Shown piece after piece: positions 1 through 7,369 of a DNA stretch of 33,030 bases. The position numbers and the translations under genes were made by a program. The notes beneath the pieces are model-generated. The model was given only the letters and a program-made list of their open reading frames with translations, was not told where the DNA came from and did no database searches. Positions within the stretch are counted from its first letter, which is position 1. Every line of letters begins with the position of its first letter. Origin of the DNA: Puniceibacterium sp. (lineage in GTDB: Bacteria; Pseudomonadota; Alphaproteobacteria; Rhodobacterales; Rhodobacteraceae); NCBI GenBank assembly GCA_024636635.1, contig JAGXGV010000141.1, positions 1 to 33,030 of the forward strand. The letters run 5' to 3'.

Positions 1-57
1 ACTCTCGCCCGCGTGAACGACAATCCCAACGTCAGGTTGCCCGCTGTGGCGTCCTGA
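1..57 (+). CDS. Possible C-terminal end of a gene truncated by the window edge
   Basis: The first frame is open from base 1 and stops at TGA 55-57, giving 18 residues that end in RLPAVAS. The composition is compatible with a protein tail, but the piece is far too short to identify and an open frame of this length can occur by chance. It is listed only as a possible end of an upstream gene. Confidence 0.2.
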   Translation, partial: TLARVNDNPNVRLPAVAS

Positions 58-322
58 TCAGAACCTGGGCCTTTCCGAAGGTCGGCGTTCTTACACCATG
101 CCGTGGGACACTATCAGAATCCTCGGCAGCGCGCTTGCCGTTGCGCTGTTTTATCACTCGCGGATAGGGACACCCGCTCTGCAGTGGTCGAGATATCCAC
201 GACGCTCTATGCCTTGGCTTTGCCTGAAAATGCCTCTGGCTGATGAGAACAGCTTTCCAAGCCGTTGAGAAGATCTGCAAAGGCGTCTGGCGGAAATCCA
301 CATTAGCACCTAGGTTCTCCTG
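58..322. other. Stretch with no assignable gene
   Basis: I see no recognisable gene here. A 56-codon reading frame runs from ATG 98 to TGA 266-268 on the plus strand and begins MPWDTIRILGSALAVALFYH, which has a hydrophobic core. No Shine-Dalgarno sequence is well placed before it and the second half has poor codon character. It may be a decayed membrane-protein fragment or chance. Confidence 0.3.
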
Positions 323-622
323 ATGATGAAACTCAGAGCCTTTTGCAGGGGCGAGCTGCCACTGAACGAAGCATTCTGGACGTGGACGGTCACCATTGGC
401 TTGATCGTCAACATTCCCTCCACCATCCTGTTTCTGGCGCTTGTCACGCGCGATCAGCCATGGGCGGCGCTGCTCTTCGGCTACGCCTTGTCGGTGCCCT
501 ATAACCTTGTGGCTGTCGTTGGAGTTTGGCGCTCGGCTGGGCGCTATCGGGGCGCGAGCATTCACGCTGATCTTGCGCGCATTGCTAGCCTGATTCTGAT
601 GGTCCTGTTGAGTTTGACCTGA
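323..622 (+). CDS. Small multi-pass membrane protein of unknown function
   Basis: This 99-residue protein has three hydrophobic segments (about residues 18-42, 47-68 and 84-98), so it is probably an inner-membrane protein. A short basic loop (WRSAGRYRG) lies between the second and third segments. Two ATG codons sit in tandem at 323 and 326, and the ribosome binding site is weak. I do not recognise the family. The antiporter gene downstream faces the other way, so there is no operon context. The membrane-like composition favours a real gene over a chance ORF, but no function can be given. Confidence 0.55.
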   Translation: MMKLRAFCRGELPLNEAFWTWTVTIGLIVNIPSTILFLALVTRDQPWAALLFGYALSVPYNLVAVVGVWRSAGRYRGASIHADLARIASLILMVLLSLT

Positions 623-816
623 TCACGCCAAGATTAGCATCGGTCCGCCACCAGGCGTCGATCATGGTCAGCCATGTCGCGTGCCGAACATTTCGCCCAG
701 TATCCTTCTTTCCGCGCACGTTTTCCTGGCTGTATATCGTTCGACACCCGGCCCAGCCCGGCTGAGGTACTGAATGAACACGAAGGCAAGGAAGATCTGG
801 CTTCCTGCTGTTCCTG

Positions 817-2121
817 TCAGCTTTTCCCGGCCTCGTGCGGGTTGTCGCCGACGGTGCTAGGCGCGGGATCTGCGCTCCAGGGCGAAGCATATCGATCAAC
901 GAGAAAACTGGTTGCGCCATGAAGGAGAGCGGACGCAAAGATCGTGTAGGCCACCAGGGCCCAGAGCTGATCCTCATTCACGAATTCCATGTGCCCGGTC
1001 GCATAACCCACATAGTAGACGGACCCAATTCCGCGCACACCGAAAAACCCGACAATCAATCGGTCGCCCGAGGTCATCCCGGTTCCAAGCAAGGCCAGCC
1101 AACCGACCAGCGGCCGGATGAACAGAAGCAGGCCGAACCCGATCAACGTGTGCCACCAGTCCAGTACGTGCCATAGAGCAGGTAGGATGCTGCCCAGCAT
1201 GATCAGCAGGATTGCTGTCAGCGCATGTTCGAGCGCTTCGCTGAAGGCGTGCAGTCGTTTGTGAAAGTTATGCTTTTCCTGGACCCGCCGACACATGAGA
1301 CCCGCTGTGAACGCACCGATGAATCCATACCCTTCGGCCAGTTCGACAATGCCATAGCAAAGAAGGACCGCACCGAGTGCCAGAACGCCGGGCCCGCCGG
1401 TTTCAATGGCGTGGCTTCCCCAGCTGGAAAAGAGGCTCCTGCCCAGGATCCATCCGACCAATGCCCCGACCACCGCACCGACCACGATGCGGTAAATGAC
1501 GTCGCGCGCGATCCACTCGACCAGCCATGCCGAAGGATCGGCGCCCTGGGCCGCGATGATAAGCCCGAGATAGACGAACGGAAAGGCAAGCCCGTCGTTC
1601 AGCCCGGCTTCGGCCGTCAGGGTAAAGCGCACCGGATGCTCGCCGCCCTCCCCCGGAGGACCGACTTGCACGTCTCCGGCAAGCACCGGATCCGTCGGTG
1701 ACAGGACAGCTCCCAAAAGGACCGCTCCGGCAACTGTCATACCTGCCAGCGCCCAACCAAGCAGAGCGACTGCGGCAATCGTGAGTGGCATCGCGATCAA
1801 AAGCAGACGCACAGTCGGGCGCCATCGGCTCCAGTTGCTGATGTTGTCGATCCGCAGCCCGGTGGCGAAAAGCACCACGATCACCACGAACTCGCTGATC
1901 ATCTCCCAGATCCGGGGTGAGACCGTCGGATCAAGCGCCGACGGCATGCCGGGAATGAACGTGAAGGTCACCAGCCCGAGGATCATCAGAACGGCGGATG
2001 AGGAAGCCGCGCGCATGAAATTGATGCGCGGAAGCAGGTGGGACACGAATACTGCCGCGCCCACCACTGCCATGAGAAGGTGTGTCGGCGACAAGCCGAA
2101 GAACGGATCGGCTTCAGACAT
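817..2121 (-). CDS. NhaP-type cation:proton antiporter (CPA1 family)
   Basis: The 434-residue protein is an integral membrane exchanger, expected to swap Na+ or K+ for H+ across the inner membrane in pH and salt homeostasis. About a dozen hydrophobic segments span most of the length. The family signature SPTDPVLAGDVQVG is visible, followed by the conserved acidic segment AEAGLNDGLAFPF, which carries ion-binding Asp/Asn residues in this family, and later GVRGIGSVYY. The frame extends upstream to 2319, but that extension is Arg/Pro/Ser-rich and non-hydrophobic. The start at 2121 is preferred because it gives MSEADPFFGL just before the first membrane helix and has AAGG a few bases upstream. Family membership is clear; the transported ion is not determined. 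Confidence 0.88.
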   Translation of the reverse strand: MSEADPFFGLSPTHLLMAVVGAAVFVSHLLPRINFMRAASSSAVLMILGLVTFTFIPGMPSALDPTVSPRIWEMISEFVVIVVLFATGLRIDNISNWSRWRPTVRLLLIAMPLTIAAVALLGWALAGMTVAGAVLLGAVLSPTDPVLAGDVQVGPPGEGGEHPVRFTLTAEAGLNDGLAFPFVYLGLIIAAQGADPSAWLVEWIARDVIYRIVVGAVVGALVGWILGRSLFSSWGSHAIETGGPGVLALGAVLLCYGIVELAEGYGFIGAFTAGLMCRRVQEKHNFHKRLHAFSEALEHALTAILLIMLGSILPALWHVLDWWHTLIGFGLLLFIRPLVGWLALLGTGMTSGDRLIVGFFGVRGIGSVYYVGYATGHMEFVNEDQLWALVAYTIFASALLHGATSFLVDRYASPWSADPAPSTVGDNPHEAGKS

Positions 2122-2300
2122 CTGCCTTATCGACTTTCTGTTGTTGGGCGTCCCATGATGCACATCGTCGGACGGTCTTGCGGGGAATGATATGGATACA
2201 CGGTTGGTTGCTTCGCAGCCAGTGCCATTTATTGATGGCCCGGATGCCACCGGGGGTCTCCGGGAGAAGCCTGAACCCGGCCGCGAACGGGCTCGTGCTG

Positions 2301-2745
2301 ATGGCCGGTGCAGCCGCAAGGGTTCAGACGAAACTCGACGCCTTGTCGCCCGCCGCCGAAGAGTTGCTGCTGGGGTTTGCCTTCGCCGACCTGTCTCGCG
2401 GGGCGATCAATCTGCGTACCGCCGAGATGCTGACTGTGGCGATACTGGCCGTCATGGGGACCGCACCGCATCCAGCTGGAGTTCGATATCCGCGCCGCGC
2501 CGAATACGGGCTTGACGCGCAAGCAGATTCTGGAGATCGCTCTTCAGGTGGCGGTCTACGCCGACGTTCCCGCTTGCATGAATGTCATCACTGCAGCGAA
2601 GGCGGCGTTGGGAACGTTGCAACAGGGGGTTTCCTCGCGCAACTTTCATCGACCTCCATATGGGTCGAGATCGCCTTCGATAATAGGGACGGGGAGCCTG
2701 TCTGTGGCTCTCCTCCTCGAACTTCTTGCGGAAAACGAGTGTTAA
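2301..2745 (+). pseudogene. Carboxymuconolactone decarboxylase-family relic with a frameshift
   Basis: Two reading frames together encode a carboxymuconolactone decarboxylase/AhpD-like alpha-helical domain. From about 2301 one frame gives LSPAAEELLLGFAFADLSRG and LRTAEMLTVAILAVMG. Near 2457-2475 the homology moves to the next frame (net shift of one base) and continues as QLEFDIRAAPNTGLTRKQ, ILEIALQVAVYADVPA and AAKAALGTL. These are the conserved helices of the family in correct order. The start is poorly defined and the last 35 or so residues before the stop do not resemble the family, so the 3' end may also be altered. The intact family includes gamma-carboxymuconolactone decarboxylases and peroxidase-like AhpD proteins. 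The break is either a real inactivating mutation or a sequencing error. Confidence 0.7.
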
Positions 2746-2790
2746 GTCTACCTCACCTGGACACCTACACTCTGGAACAACGGTGTTTCA

Positions 2791-3660
2791 ATGCCCCTGG
2801 ACTTGACCAATTTGACCCTGCATTCGGTGCTCGGCGCGTTCTCCCCCGACCTCGTTGCGTCAGTGCTCCTCTTCCTTGTGTTTTGGGTTGCACGAATAAT
2901 CGTGGTAAGACTCATCCGGATCAGGAGCGACCTGCCGCCCCATGTCCTGCGCCGCTGGATCGCTACAAGCCGGAATGTCTTCCTCTTCCTGCTGCTCCTT
3001 GGGCTGGTTCTGATCTGGGCCCCACAATTGCGGACCTTCGCCCTCTCGCTCGCAGCTGTCGCCGTGGCCATCGTCGTCGCGACAAAGGAGATGATCCTCT
3101 GCATCTCTGGTTCGCTGATGCGCGCCTCGACGCGGGCTTTCGCGGTCGGCGACTGGATCGAGGTGTCGGGCGTCCGCGGCGAGGTGGTGGACCACACGCT
3201 GCTCGCCACCACGATCCAGGAGTTTCTGTCGAACTCCTTCCACTATACCGGCCGCACGGCTGTCGTGCCGAACAGCGTCTTCTTCTCCTCCCCGATCCGC
3301 AACCTGACCGTGGTGCGCGACTACACCTTTCACAGCTTTGCCATCACGACAGAGGCCGACGTCGATCTGCCGGGCCGGGAGTCCGATCTGGTCGCCATCG
3401 TCGAGCGTCACTACGGCACGCACCGGGAAGAGGCCGCGCGCGCCAACGCCGGGATCGAGCGGCGCAGCGGTGTCGACATCCTCGACCCCGAAAGCCGCAT
3501 CCGCTTCTCGACGACCGACCTCGGCAAGGCCCGGGTCACGGTCAGCCTCTTCTGTCCCACGCATCTTGCCGAGGGGCTTGAGGACGCGGTCACACTTGAG
3601 GTCATGGCGCTGTTCCATGCCGCACGGAAAGAGGAACCGGCCCGCGACGCAATGCATTGA
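2791..3660 (+). CDS. MscS-family mechanosensitive ion channel
   Basis: The 289-residue protein has three hydrophobic segments (about 15-38, 62-80 and 85-110), then the beta domain typical of MscS channels with AFAVGDWIEVSGVRGEVVDH and, further on, VVPNSVFFSSPIRN. Helix 3 (SLAAVAVAIVVATKE) is the Ala/Val-rich pore-lining type. Such channels open under membrane tension and release solutes during hypo-osmotic shock. It is near the usual size of a minimal MscS (about 286 residues in E. coli). The ribosome binding site before ATG 2791 is weak. A small ORF follows 59 bases downstream on the same strand and could be co-transcribed. With the antiporter nearby, this segment looks devoted to ion and osmotic homeostasis. 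Confidence 0.87.
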   Translation: MPLDLTNLTLHSVLGAFSPDLVASVLLFLVFWVARIIVVRLIRIRSDLPPHVLRRWIATSRNVFLFLLLLGLVLIWAPQLRTFALSLAAVAVAIVVATKEMILCISGSLMRASTRAFAVGDWIEVSGVRGEVVDHTLLATTIQEFLSNSFHYTGRTAVVPNSVFFSSPIRNLTVVRDYTFHSFAITTEADVDLPGRESDLVAIVERHYGTHREEAARANAGIERRSGVDILDPESRIRFSTTDLGKARVTVSLFCPTHLAEGLEDAVTLEVMALFHAARKEEPARDAMH

Positions 3661-3719
3661 CCCCGCAAGCGGCCGCATCGCCGGTGCAGTTCCGGCATTG
3701 ACATCCGAGGGGTAGAGAC

Positions 3720-3977
3720 ATGGCATTCCTGACAACGATTCTCGACGCGTTCGGCCTCGTCACCGCGGCAGCGGCAGCTTGGTTCTGGTACCTTTCCGGG
3801 AAGAGCAGGTTGCGCCGGATCTCGCGTTTCGAGGAGTTGAACTACGCCGACCTCAATCGGATCGTGACCGCCTTCAACCGCGCGTCGACACTCAACCGGC
3901 AGGCCGCCAAGGCCGCCGCGGCTTCCGCCGCCGCGCTCGCGCTGAGGTTCGCGGCCGACCTCGCGGCGCAATTCTGA
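3720..3977 (+). CDS. Small membrane-anchored hypothetical protein
   Basis: An 85-residue protein with one N-terminal hydrophobic segment (about residues 5-26, ending WFWYLSG), a basic stretch (KSRLRRISR), and a C-terminal half dominated by alanine (AAKAAAASAAALALRFAADL), which should form a long helix. A good Shine-Dalgarno sequence (GAGGGG) precedes ATG 3720. It follows the MscS gene on the same strand after 59 bases and is probably co-transcribed. The family is not recognised. A role next to the channel is only positional inference. Confidence 0.6.
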   Translation: MAFLTTILDAFGLVTAAAAAWFWYLSGKSRLRRISRFEELNYADLNRIVTAFNRASTLNRQAAKAAAASAAALALRFAADLAAQF

Positions 3978-3999
3978 AGGGTCGTCGATGCAAGAGAGT

Positions 4000-4260
4000 T
4001 CACGCCAGCAGACGTCGTCGAAAGCGGAGAATCGCCCCAAGGCAGAGATCGGCTGGCTTCTCGAGGGAGGGCAAGTCGCTTGATGTACTTGACGTTGTTG
4101 ACGACGGGATAGCGCTCGGCCACCCCTTCGATCTCGACCTTCCAGCGTCTTGAAGGAACACGGGCGTCACCGGAAGCGAGGCGCCGGTCGCCCCAAGCAG
4201 GGCGGTTCCTCCGGCGCTGACAAGGAAATGGCGACGCTTCAGTCTCAGGTGCTCTGTCAT
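4000..4260 (-). pseudogene. Tat-signal ORF, apparently truncated or frameshifted
   Basis: An 86-codon minus-strand ORF starts at ATG 4260 with GAGAG upstream and begins MTEHLRLKRRHFLVSAGGTA, a twin-arginine (RRHFL) signal peptide followed by a hydrophobic stretch. After about 40 residues the sequence becomes low-complexity Ser/Thr/Arg and stops. An overlapping frame is more protein-like from the same point (RWKVEIEGVAERYPVV, then NNVKYIKRL), which suggests a frameshift in a Tat-exported protein, many of which are cofactor-binding oxidoreductases. The mature domain is too short to name; VEIEGVAE weakly recalls sulfite-oxidase-like folds, but I do not assign it. It is divergent from the PRC-barrel gene. 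Confidence 0.4.
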
Positions 4261-4447
4261 GATGGTTCTCTCGTAAACGCGTTTTGCTACGTTCCTCATA
4301 TTGCCTTCGCCGTGGGGTGGTGATCGGCACAGGGCGTCGGCTGAGCAAGTCGTTTCTCTGCCAGGCCCGGTTTGCGCCCGCCGGGAATCTTCGGATTTGG
4401 GTGGGAATGAAAGCGCATCTTGCCTGAAACTGGGGTGATCTGGAACA

Positions 4448-4479
4448 TTGACGCGGCTCGCCGGTTTTTCCTTTATAAT
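4448..4479 (+). promoter_or_regulatory. Promoter-like sequence for the PRC-barrel gene
   Basis: TTGACG (4448-4453) and a perfect TATAAT (4474-4479) lie before the gene starting at 4504. The spacer is 20 bases, longer than the usual 17, which lowers confidence in the -35 element. Transcription would begin near 4486, leaving a short leader that contains the ribosome binding site AAGGAG. Confidence 0.45.
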
Positions 4480-4503
4480 CCAGAGCAAACAAAGGAGATC
4501 GAC

Positions 4504-5241
4504 ATGAAGACGATCACGATTGTTAAAACCTCTGCCGCAATCTTTGGCATGATGGCCTCGACTGCGATGGCGCAGGATAACGTCGATGTGTTTACAACCT
4601 GGTCCTACGATCCGCTCTACGCCGAAGGCTGGAGCGTTGAAAACATGTTCGACCGGACCGAGATTATCGACGCCAACGGCGACGACATCGGAGATGTCGA
4701 GAACGTCATCTTCAGCAACGACGGTCAGGTTCTCGGCATCATCGCTCAAGTGGGTGGCTTCTGGGATATCGGCGACACGCATGTGCTGGTTCCGTGGGAC
4801 GAAGTCACTGTGGATGGGGAGATCGGACAGGTTCGGATCCCGGTCACGGAAGAAACCATCGATGACTATGACGTGTTCGGCGACGGCTGGTTCGATGAAG
4901 AGGTGATCACGTCTGACGGTACCGATGCGACACAGCCTGTCGATGACGACCTTGCGGCCGGTGCCGGGGTGTTCAAGGCGACCGACCTGATCGGTGATTA
5001 CACGTATCTTCAGGAAAACATCCGCTACGGATACGTCGCGGACCTCATCGTCCAGGACGGGGCACTTGGCGCTGTCGTGATGGATGGCGGAGCGAACGGA
5101 CGTCGCGGCTACTATGGCTATCCCTATGCAGAACAGGCCGACATGAATGCCGGACGATACAACATGCCTTACGACACGGAGCAAATCGACACCATCGAGA
5201 ATTTCGATTACGAACGGATGCGATCAAACACACGCCAATAA
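4504..5241 (+). CDS. Secreted PRC-barrel domain protein
   Basis: The 245-residue protein has a cleavable signal peptide (likely cleavage after AMA, residue 23) and is very acidic, as is usual for periplasmic proteins of marine bacteria. Two PRC-barrel-like units are visible: one around residues 50-115 (IIDANGDDIGDVENVIFSND, then VLVPWDEVTV) and a second around 155-200 (ATDLIGDYTYL, then VADLIVQDGALGAVVMD). PRC-barrels are small beta domains used for protein or RNA contacts; the role of exported versions is unclear, and related proteins are often stress-linked. AAGGAG precedes ATG 4504. An upstream in-frame ATG at 4420 is rejected because it precedes the promoter and would bury the signal peptide. 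The gene stands alone. Confidence 0.8.
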   Translation: MKTITIVKTSAAIFGMMASTAMAQDNVDVFTTWSYDPLYAEGWSVENMFDRTEIIDANGDDIGDVENVIFSNDGQVLGIIAQVGGFWDIGDTHVLVPWDEVTVDGEIGQVRIPVTEETIDDYDVFGDGWFDEEVITSDGTDATQPVDDDLAAGAGVFKATDLIGDYTYLQENIRYGYVADLIVQDGALGAVVMDGGANGRRGYYGYPYAEQADMNAGRYNMPYDTEQIDTIENFDYERMRSNTRQ

Positions 5242-5269
5242 TCCGGCATACTTTAAGTAACATCTGGCA

Positions 5270-5299
5270 GATCTTTCGCGTCTTCGGATGCGAAAGATC
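5270..5299 (+). terminator. UUCG-capped stem-loop after the PRC-barrel gene
   Basis: A 13-base-pair stem (arms 5270-5282 and 5287-5299, one G-U pair) closes a C(UUCG)G tetraloop 28 bases after the stop codon. The loop is an exceptionally stable type. No T-run follows, so it is either a non-canonical terminator or a 3' stabilising hairpin. Confidence 0.55.
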
Positions 5300-5345
5300 C
5301 GGTCGTGGACTGATCCATCTATGACTCGCGACCACTCTGTGTTGA

Positions 5346-5501
5346 ACACCAGCCCTTGACAGACTTTTAAGAAAAATTGAGGTTTTTGCGCCGATCTTCG
5401 AACGTCTCGACCGCGAAGTGAAAACCGCAGAGTCGGTGGATCTGACTGATCCGATCAAACGTGCCAGAGCTATCTGTGCAGCTCAAATGGCAACGGCTTG
5501 A
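5346..5501 (+). other. Open-frame fragment, possible gene remnant
   Basis: An open frame without a start codon runs from after a stop at 5343-5345 to TGA 5499-5501. Its last 40 residues look like real helical protein (IEVFAPIFERLDREVKTAE, then DPIKRARAICAAQMATA). It overlaps the end of the integrase remnant by about 30 bases in convergent orientation. I do not recognise it. It is probably the tail of a gene cut by the same rearrangement that truncated the integrase. Confidence 0.3.
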
Positions 5502-5862
5502 ATAAGATCAGCCAGATGTTCCAGACTTCCAGCCCAAGACTTGCACCCTTCCCATACCTTTCACGATTGAGACGATGCCCGAACAGATCACGCCGAATCC
5601 GATGGCCACTTCCTGCGGCAAGCATCCGATCTTCGAAGGCGTGGCGCAATCCGTACAAGCTGTGCTGCGGGGGCTCCATCAATCCGGTGCCGCGCATGAA
5701 CTTGTTCACGGTTGCTGACAGTCCCGCCGAACTGGTCCGATAGCGCGCGAACCCGTCCGGGCATTCTCGAAAGGCGGCAAGACTCACTCCGACCAACGGA
5801 ATCACGCGCCGCGCATGAACGCTTTTCAACTGCCGACCATCCGGTTCGCTGAGTCTCGCCAA
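5470..5862 (-). pseudogene. Tyrosine recombinase/integrase, C-terminal fragment
   Basis: The frame encodes about 130 residues matching only the C-terminal catalytic half of a phage/island integrase. Visible are the box II elements HSLYGLRHAFEDRMLAAG (H-x-x-R type: LRH), RRDLFGHRLNRERYGKGA (second His/Arg and the catalytic Tyr in RERYGKG), and upstream GRQLKSVHARRVIPLVGVSL. Intact enzymes of this type are roughly 350-500 residues, so the N-terminal DNA-binding domain and box I Arg are missing. Homology begins next to an in-frame TGA just upstream of a TTG at 5862, so the gene is truncated rather than merely mis-started. It lies about 110 bases from the 3' end of tRNA-Ser, the usual position for an island integrase. 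Confidence 0.75.
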
Positions 5863-5969
5863 TCAATTTTGCGCAGCGATTTGTGCAGCAAATTTGGAGT
5901 GCATCACGAAGTAAGTAGGAATTTATTATTGATTCACAGAGGCTTAAAGGGAATCATTGTCGGCTTTTT

Positions 5970-6059
5970 TGGCGGAGGCTCAGGGATTCGAACCCTGGGG
6001 ACGCTCTCACGCCCAACGGTTTTCAAGACCGCCGCATTCGACCACTCTGCCAAACCTCC
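5970..6059 (-). tRNA. tRNA-Ser(UGA)
   Basis: On the minus strand the 90-base sequence begins GGAGGTT and ends AGCCTCC-G-CCA with the CCA encoded, forming a 7-bp acceptor stem. The T arm carries GGTTCGAATCC, the anticodon stem-loop reads CGGTCTTGAAAACCG with anticodon TGA, and a long variable arm (GGGCGTGAGAGCGTCC region) is present as expected for class II serine tRNAs. Its 3' end faces the integrase remnant, making it the likely attachment site. Confidence 0.95.
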
Positions 6060-6275
6060 GGTGGCGGTCGTTTAGAACGCTTCGCGCGATTCTGGAAGCG
6101 GATGCGCGGAAAATCCGCGCTGGCCGTGCTGTGGTCTTTTCTTGTCATCGGCAAGCGCGTAAGCTGCGCGCACGCAGGGTGGGGTAATCGAGTCCCGAAC
6201 CATGATGCATGAAAGACCGGAACAACCGGCGACAGGGCGCAGATGCGTGGCGCATGACAGGCTGAGGGGCACAAG

Positions 6276-7169
6276 ATGAGCGGTGAAACAATCTCACCAC
6301 AGTTTCGCGGGCGGCTGCTGCGTGGCACAGCACTGGGTGTCGCGCTGCTGGCCTTAGGGGCCTGTGACGGCGCAAAGATGCCCGGCTTCCTGCAATCCAA
6401 CGACAGGGGCGCGGACACCGGCGGGGCACGGTCGGCGCAACTGGTCGAGCGCGACATAGAGGCGCCCGAGGTCTTTCAGGCCAGCGAGGCCGGTCTCTGG
6501 GACGGGCGTCCGTCGCTGGGCGGCGTCTGGGTCGCGCATCCCGACGTGAAGGAGCCCGAGCGGGTGATCCTGCGCAACGAGGCGAACGGGCAATTCGTCA
6601 TCGGCGCCCTGTTCCGGCGCGAACTGGAATCCCCCGGGCCGAAACTCCAGGTGTCGTCCGATGCTGCGGCGGCGCTGGGCATGCTGGCCGGTCAGCCGGC
6701 GAACCTCAACGTCGTTGCCCTGCGGCGCGAAGAGGCACCGTCCGAACCGGAGGCCGCCGTGACGCCCCCGGCGGCCGGTGCCGCACAGCTCGATGCGCCG
6801 TCCGACGTGACCGAAGGCTCGCTCGATCCGGTGATTGCCGAAACCCCGGCGCCGGAAGCGACGGCAGAGGTTGCGCCCGTCGCGCCGCCGACAGCCGCGC
6901 CTGCGCCCGTTCAGGCAAGTGTCAATGCCCAGGGGTCGGCAAAGCCCTTCATCCAGATCGGCATCTTCAGCGTCGAGGAGAACGCCAACAACACGGCGAC
7001 GGCGATGCGTCAGGCCGGGATGGTGCCCATGGTCAAGAAACAGACTTCCAGCGGCAAAACCTTCTGGCGCGTCCTTGTCGGGCCGGCCCGGAACGCGTCC
7101 GAGCTTGATGCCATATTGCAGAAGATCAAGGACAAGGGCTTTAACGATGCCTATGCCGTCGGCAGCTGA
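6276..7169 (+). CDS. SPOR-domain lipoprotein
   Basis: The 297-residue protein starts with a lipoprotein signal (LLALGAC, lipobox Cys30), so it is probably membrane-anchored and faces the periplasm. Residues 60-150 form a small domain of unknown type (WDGRPSLGGVWVAHP, VIGALFRRE), residues 155-225 a Pro/Ala/Glu-rich linker, and residues 228-297 a SPOR domain (KPFIQIGIFSVEENANNTA, then TFWRVLVGPA). SPOR domains bind denuded peptidoglycan glycan at division sites. The gene precedes dacA, tmk and holB, an order I associate with Rhodobacterales, and the SPOR domain fits well with the carboxypeptidase downstream. Among nearby start options ATG 6276 best places the signal peptide. Confidence 0.85.
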   Translation: MSGETISPQFRGRLLRGTALGVALLALGACDGAKMPGFLQSNDRGADTGGARSAQLVERDIEAPEVFQASEAGLWDGRPSLGGVWVAHPDVKEPERVILRNEANGQFVIGALFRRELESPGPKLQVSSDAAAALGMLAGQPANLNVVALRREEAPSEPEAAVTPPAAGAAQLDAPSDVTEGSLDPVIAETPAPEATAEVAPVAPPTAAPAPVQASVNAQGSAKPFIQIGIFSVEENANNTATAMRQAGMVPMVKKQTSSGKTFWRVLVGPARNASELDAILQKIKDKGFNDAYAVGS

Positions 7170-7204
7170 TGGTTGCCGTGCCGGGTGGCCGGTCGACTTT
7201 GGCG

Positions 7205-7288
7205 GACCGGTATCACAGAACGGGTATCACAGAACGGGTATCACAAGTCCGGTATCACAGGACCGGCATTACAGAACCGGCGCGACAA
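7205..7288 (+). repeat. Six tandem 14-bp repeats between the SPOR gene and dacA
   Basis: Six head-to-tail copies of a 14-bp unit run without gaps (7205-7218, 7219-7232, 7233-7246, 7247-7260, 7261-7274, 7275-7288). The best copies read AACGGGTATCACAG; the outer ones are degenerate, the last one strongly. The core GGTATCACAG is kept in the first four. The period is not a multiple of three, so it is not coding. It may be a protein-binding array or simply a replication-slippage product. Confidence 0.85.
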
Positions 7289-7369
7289 AAGGTGATCGCC
7301 CGCAGGTTCAACCCGAGGGCGAAAGCCTGTAGGTTCAGGCACCGAGTATCAGCATGAGGAAATGCCGTG

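Noticed and set aside
32-565. 177-codon minus-strand ORF at the left end
   Set aside because: Its residues are Arg/Gln/Pro-rich without any motif, and it overlaps the better supported membrane protein at 323-622.
2082-3581. 499-codon plus-strand ORF over the antiporter start and MscS gene
   Set aside because: Most of it is an out-of-frame shadow of MscS (Arg/Gly/Pro-rich). Only the part at about 2301-2470 is protein-like and is reported as the decarboxylase relic.
4261-5184. Long minus-strand frame opposite the PRC-barrel gene
   Set aside because: It is the antisense shadow of a gene with a signal peptide, RBS and promoter; only its last 86 codons (4000-4260) show their own start features.
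7205-7288. CRISPR array
   Set aside because: The 14-bp repeats are contiguous with no spacers and no cas genes are nearby.
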